A stretch of 15,322 nt of DNA from Paludibacteraceae bacterium (GTDB taxonomy: Bacteria > Bacteroidota > Bacteroidia > Bacteroidales > Paludibacteraceae). The stretch is taken from positions 1 to 15,322 of the forward strand of contig JAFZEQ010000062.1 of assembly GCA_017560605.1 (NCBI GenBank). The letters are read 5' to 3'. Of the stretch, positions 14,561 to 15,322 are shown in pieces. Both the position numbers and the translations under genes were made by a program. Under the pieces are notes generated by a model. It was not told the DNA's origin, searched no databases, and worked only from the letters and a program-made list of their open reading frames with translations. Numbering within the stretch: position 1 is the stretch's first letter; every line of letters begins with the position of its first letter.

Positions 14561-14695
14561 AGTATAAAAGTTCCAATGTGACTACGTCACTGTTCTAACC
14601 GCCTTTGGCTGTTCTATTTTTAAGTTATAAAACAGCGGTTTACTGCACTTAGAACATTAGAACAGCTCGCCTAGCGAGCGATTAGAACTTTAAAA
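14561..14695. other. Repeat-rich non-coding spacer between queD and rpsA
   Basis: No credible ORF. The spacer holds inverted GTTCTAA/TTAGAAC words (about 14593-14599, and 14649-14655 and following), an inverted AACCGC/GCGGTT pair (about 14598-14603 and 14635-14640), and three TTAGAAC copies around the hairpin at 14665-14679. These could form a larger imperfect fold. I do not recognise a known RNA family. Confidence 0.5.
14665..14679. repeat. GCTCGC/GCGAGC hairpin repeat family, copy 3
   Basis: GCTCGC-CTA-GCGAGC, a six-base-pair stem with a 3-nt loop and the same arms as the copies at 6569-6582 and 6608-6623, about 8 kb away. It is flanked by direct TTAGAAC words. Its recurrence in a different intergenic gap suggests a dispersed family. 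Confidence 0.7.
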
Positions 14696-14696
14696 C

Positions 14697-14741
14697 CCAA
14701 AAAAAGAGAGCCGAAGTTTTCACTTCGACTCTCATTTTTTT
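14697..14741. terminator. Probable bidirectional intrinsic terminator between queD and rpsA
   Basis: GAGAG-C-CGAAG (14706-14716) pairs with CTTCG-A-CTCTC (14723-14733). The ten pairs have one C/A mismatch and a 6-nt loop. An A-run precedes the stem (14699-14705) and a T-run follows it (14735-14741), so either strand would give a stem followed by U residues. It sits between converging genes and can end both the queD and rpsA transcripts. Confidence 0.85.
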
Positions 14742-14752
14742 ATGTCCGTTGA

Positions 14753-15322
14753 TTACTTTTTCTCAGCAGACAATGAAGCGTGCAAGTCAGCTAATGCGCC
14801 GAGGTCACCAAGAGTAGTTTTCTCCATTTTTGGCAACTCTGGTTGAGCCTCTTTCTCTTTCTTAGCCTTCACTTCTTTAGCAGGAGCCTCTTTGCGCTCC
14901 TCCCAAGTGCGGAGGTGAGAGAGAAGGATACGCTTTGCGTCGCGGTTGAACTCAATTACCTTGAAGTTCATTTCCTCGCCAGCTGTAGTAGCGCTCTTGT
15001 CTTCTTTTTGTAGGTGACGAGCGGTGCAATAGCCCTCAACGCCATCCTCAAGTACAACGACAGCACCCTTGTCAGTAACCTCTGCTACCTTTGCAGTTAC
15101 GATAGTATCTACGCCGTATTTAGCAGCAAGTTCTTCCCATGGGTTCTCCTCCAATTGTTTGTGACCGAGAGAGAGACGACGGTTCTCTTTGTCGATTTCG
15201 AGAACAGCAACCTCGATCTCAGCACCAATTTGTGTGAACTCGTTAGGGTGTTTGATTTTCTTTGTCCAGCTCAAGTCGCTGATGTGGATCAAGCCGTCAA
15301 CGCCTTCCTCGATCTCAACAAA
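14753..15322 (-). CDS. rpsA: 30S ribosomal protein S1, C-terminal part (5' end beyond window)
   Basis: 189 codons plus the stop are visible, and the frame stays open to the last base. The first visible residues are FVEIEEGVDGLIHISDLSW, a typical S1 RNA-binding domain already under way, so the TTG at 15292 is an internal Leu and not a start. The first S1 repeat ends near ENPWEELAAKY. A second runs from VDTIVTAKVAEVTDKGAVVVL to KRILLSHLRTW. A Lys/Glu-rich linker then leads to TLGDLGALADLHASLSAEKK. This tail resembles other Bacteroidota S1 proteins, which from memory are about 600 residues. S1 binds mRNA on the 30S subunit. This matters especially in a phylum that makes little use of Shine-Dalgarno pairing. 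Confidence 0.93.
   Translation of the reverse strand, partial: FVEIEEGVDGLIHISDLSWTKKIKHPNEFTQIGAEIEVAVLEIDKENRRLSLGHKQLEENPWEELAAKYGVDTIVTAKVAEVTDKGAVVVLEDGVEGYCTARHLQKEDKSATTAGEEMNFKVIEFNRDAKRILLSHLRTWEERKEAPAKEVKAKKEKEAQPELPKMEKTTLGDLGALADLHASLSAEKK

Noticed and set aside
15290..15292. TTG at 15292 as the start of rpsA
   Set aside because: The frame continues to the window edge with clear S1 domain residues, so this is an internal leucine.

Overview
The window looks like chromosome from a member of the Bacteroidota, most likely Bacteroidales. It encodes type IX secretion (T9SS) proteins PorU and PorV, a Bacteroidota-type LptD-like outer-membrane protein, a MurF-alanine racemase fusion typical of the phylum, and two promoters of the Bacteroidota kind (TTG, about 20 nt, TAnnTTTG). 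No Shine-Dalgarno-like sequences were evident at the starts examined closely. There are no mobile elements, tRNAs, rRNAs or CRISPR arrays.

Left part, minus strand (10139 down to 1): a tightly packed run of seven genes that reads lptD-like, slyD, der, FAH-like, porU, porV, ispF (cut by the window edge). A promoter at 10132-10162 fits the start of this run. Gaps are 71, 80, 8, 1 and 75 nt, and ispF overlaps porV by one base, so a single long transcript is plausible. The theme is cell-envelope biogenesis: an LPS-assembly barrel, a peptidyl-prolyl isomerase with a cysteine-rich tail, the ribosome-assembly GTPase Der, and two members of the T9SS attachment complex. In that complex PorU is the sortase and PorV the shuttle barrel.

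Middle (10080-10397): a 318-nt divergent promoter region. The two opposing core promoters share a nearly identical 25-nt block.

Right part, plus strand (10398-14546): pheS, a murF-alr fusion, an orphan FecE-type ABC ATPase that overlaps alr by 29 nt, and queD. The fusion gene is the strangest gene here. Its racemase half looks intact, but the MurF half has lost part of the central domain and all of the C-terminal domain, without a frameshift. The ATPase gene carries a 7-nt tandem repeat inside the gene and an 8-nt tandem repeat that begins at its stop codon.

Right end: a repeat-rich non-coding gap (14547-14752) with hairpins and a probable bidirectional terminator, then the 3' part of rpsA (ribosomal protein S1) on the minus strand, running off the window.

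No wholly new multi-gene system is evident. The items most worth a second look are the collapsed MurF domain, the FAH-like protein without metal ligands next to porU, the paired promoters, and the small hairpin and tandem-repeat families.
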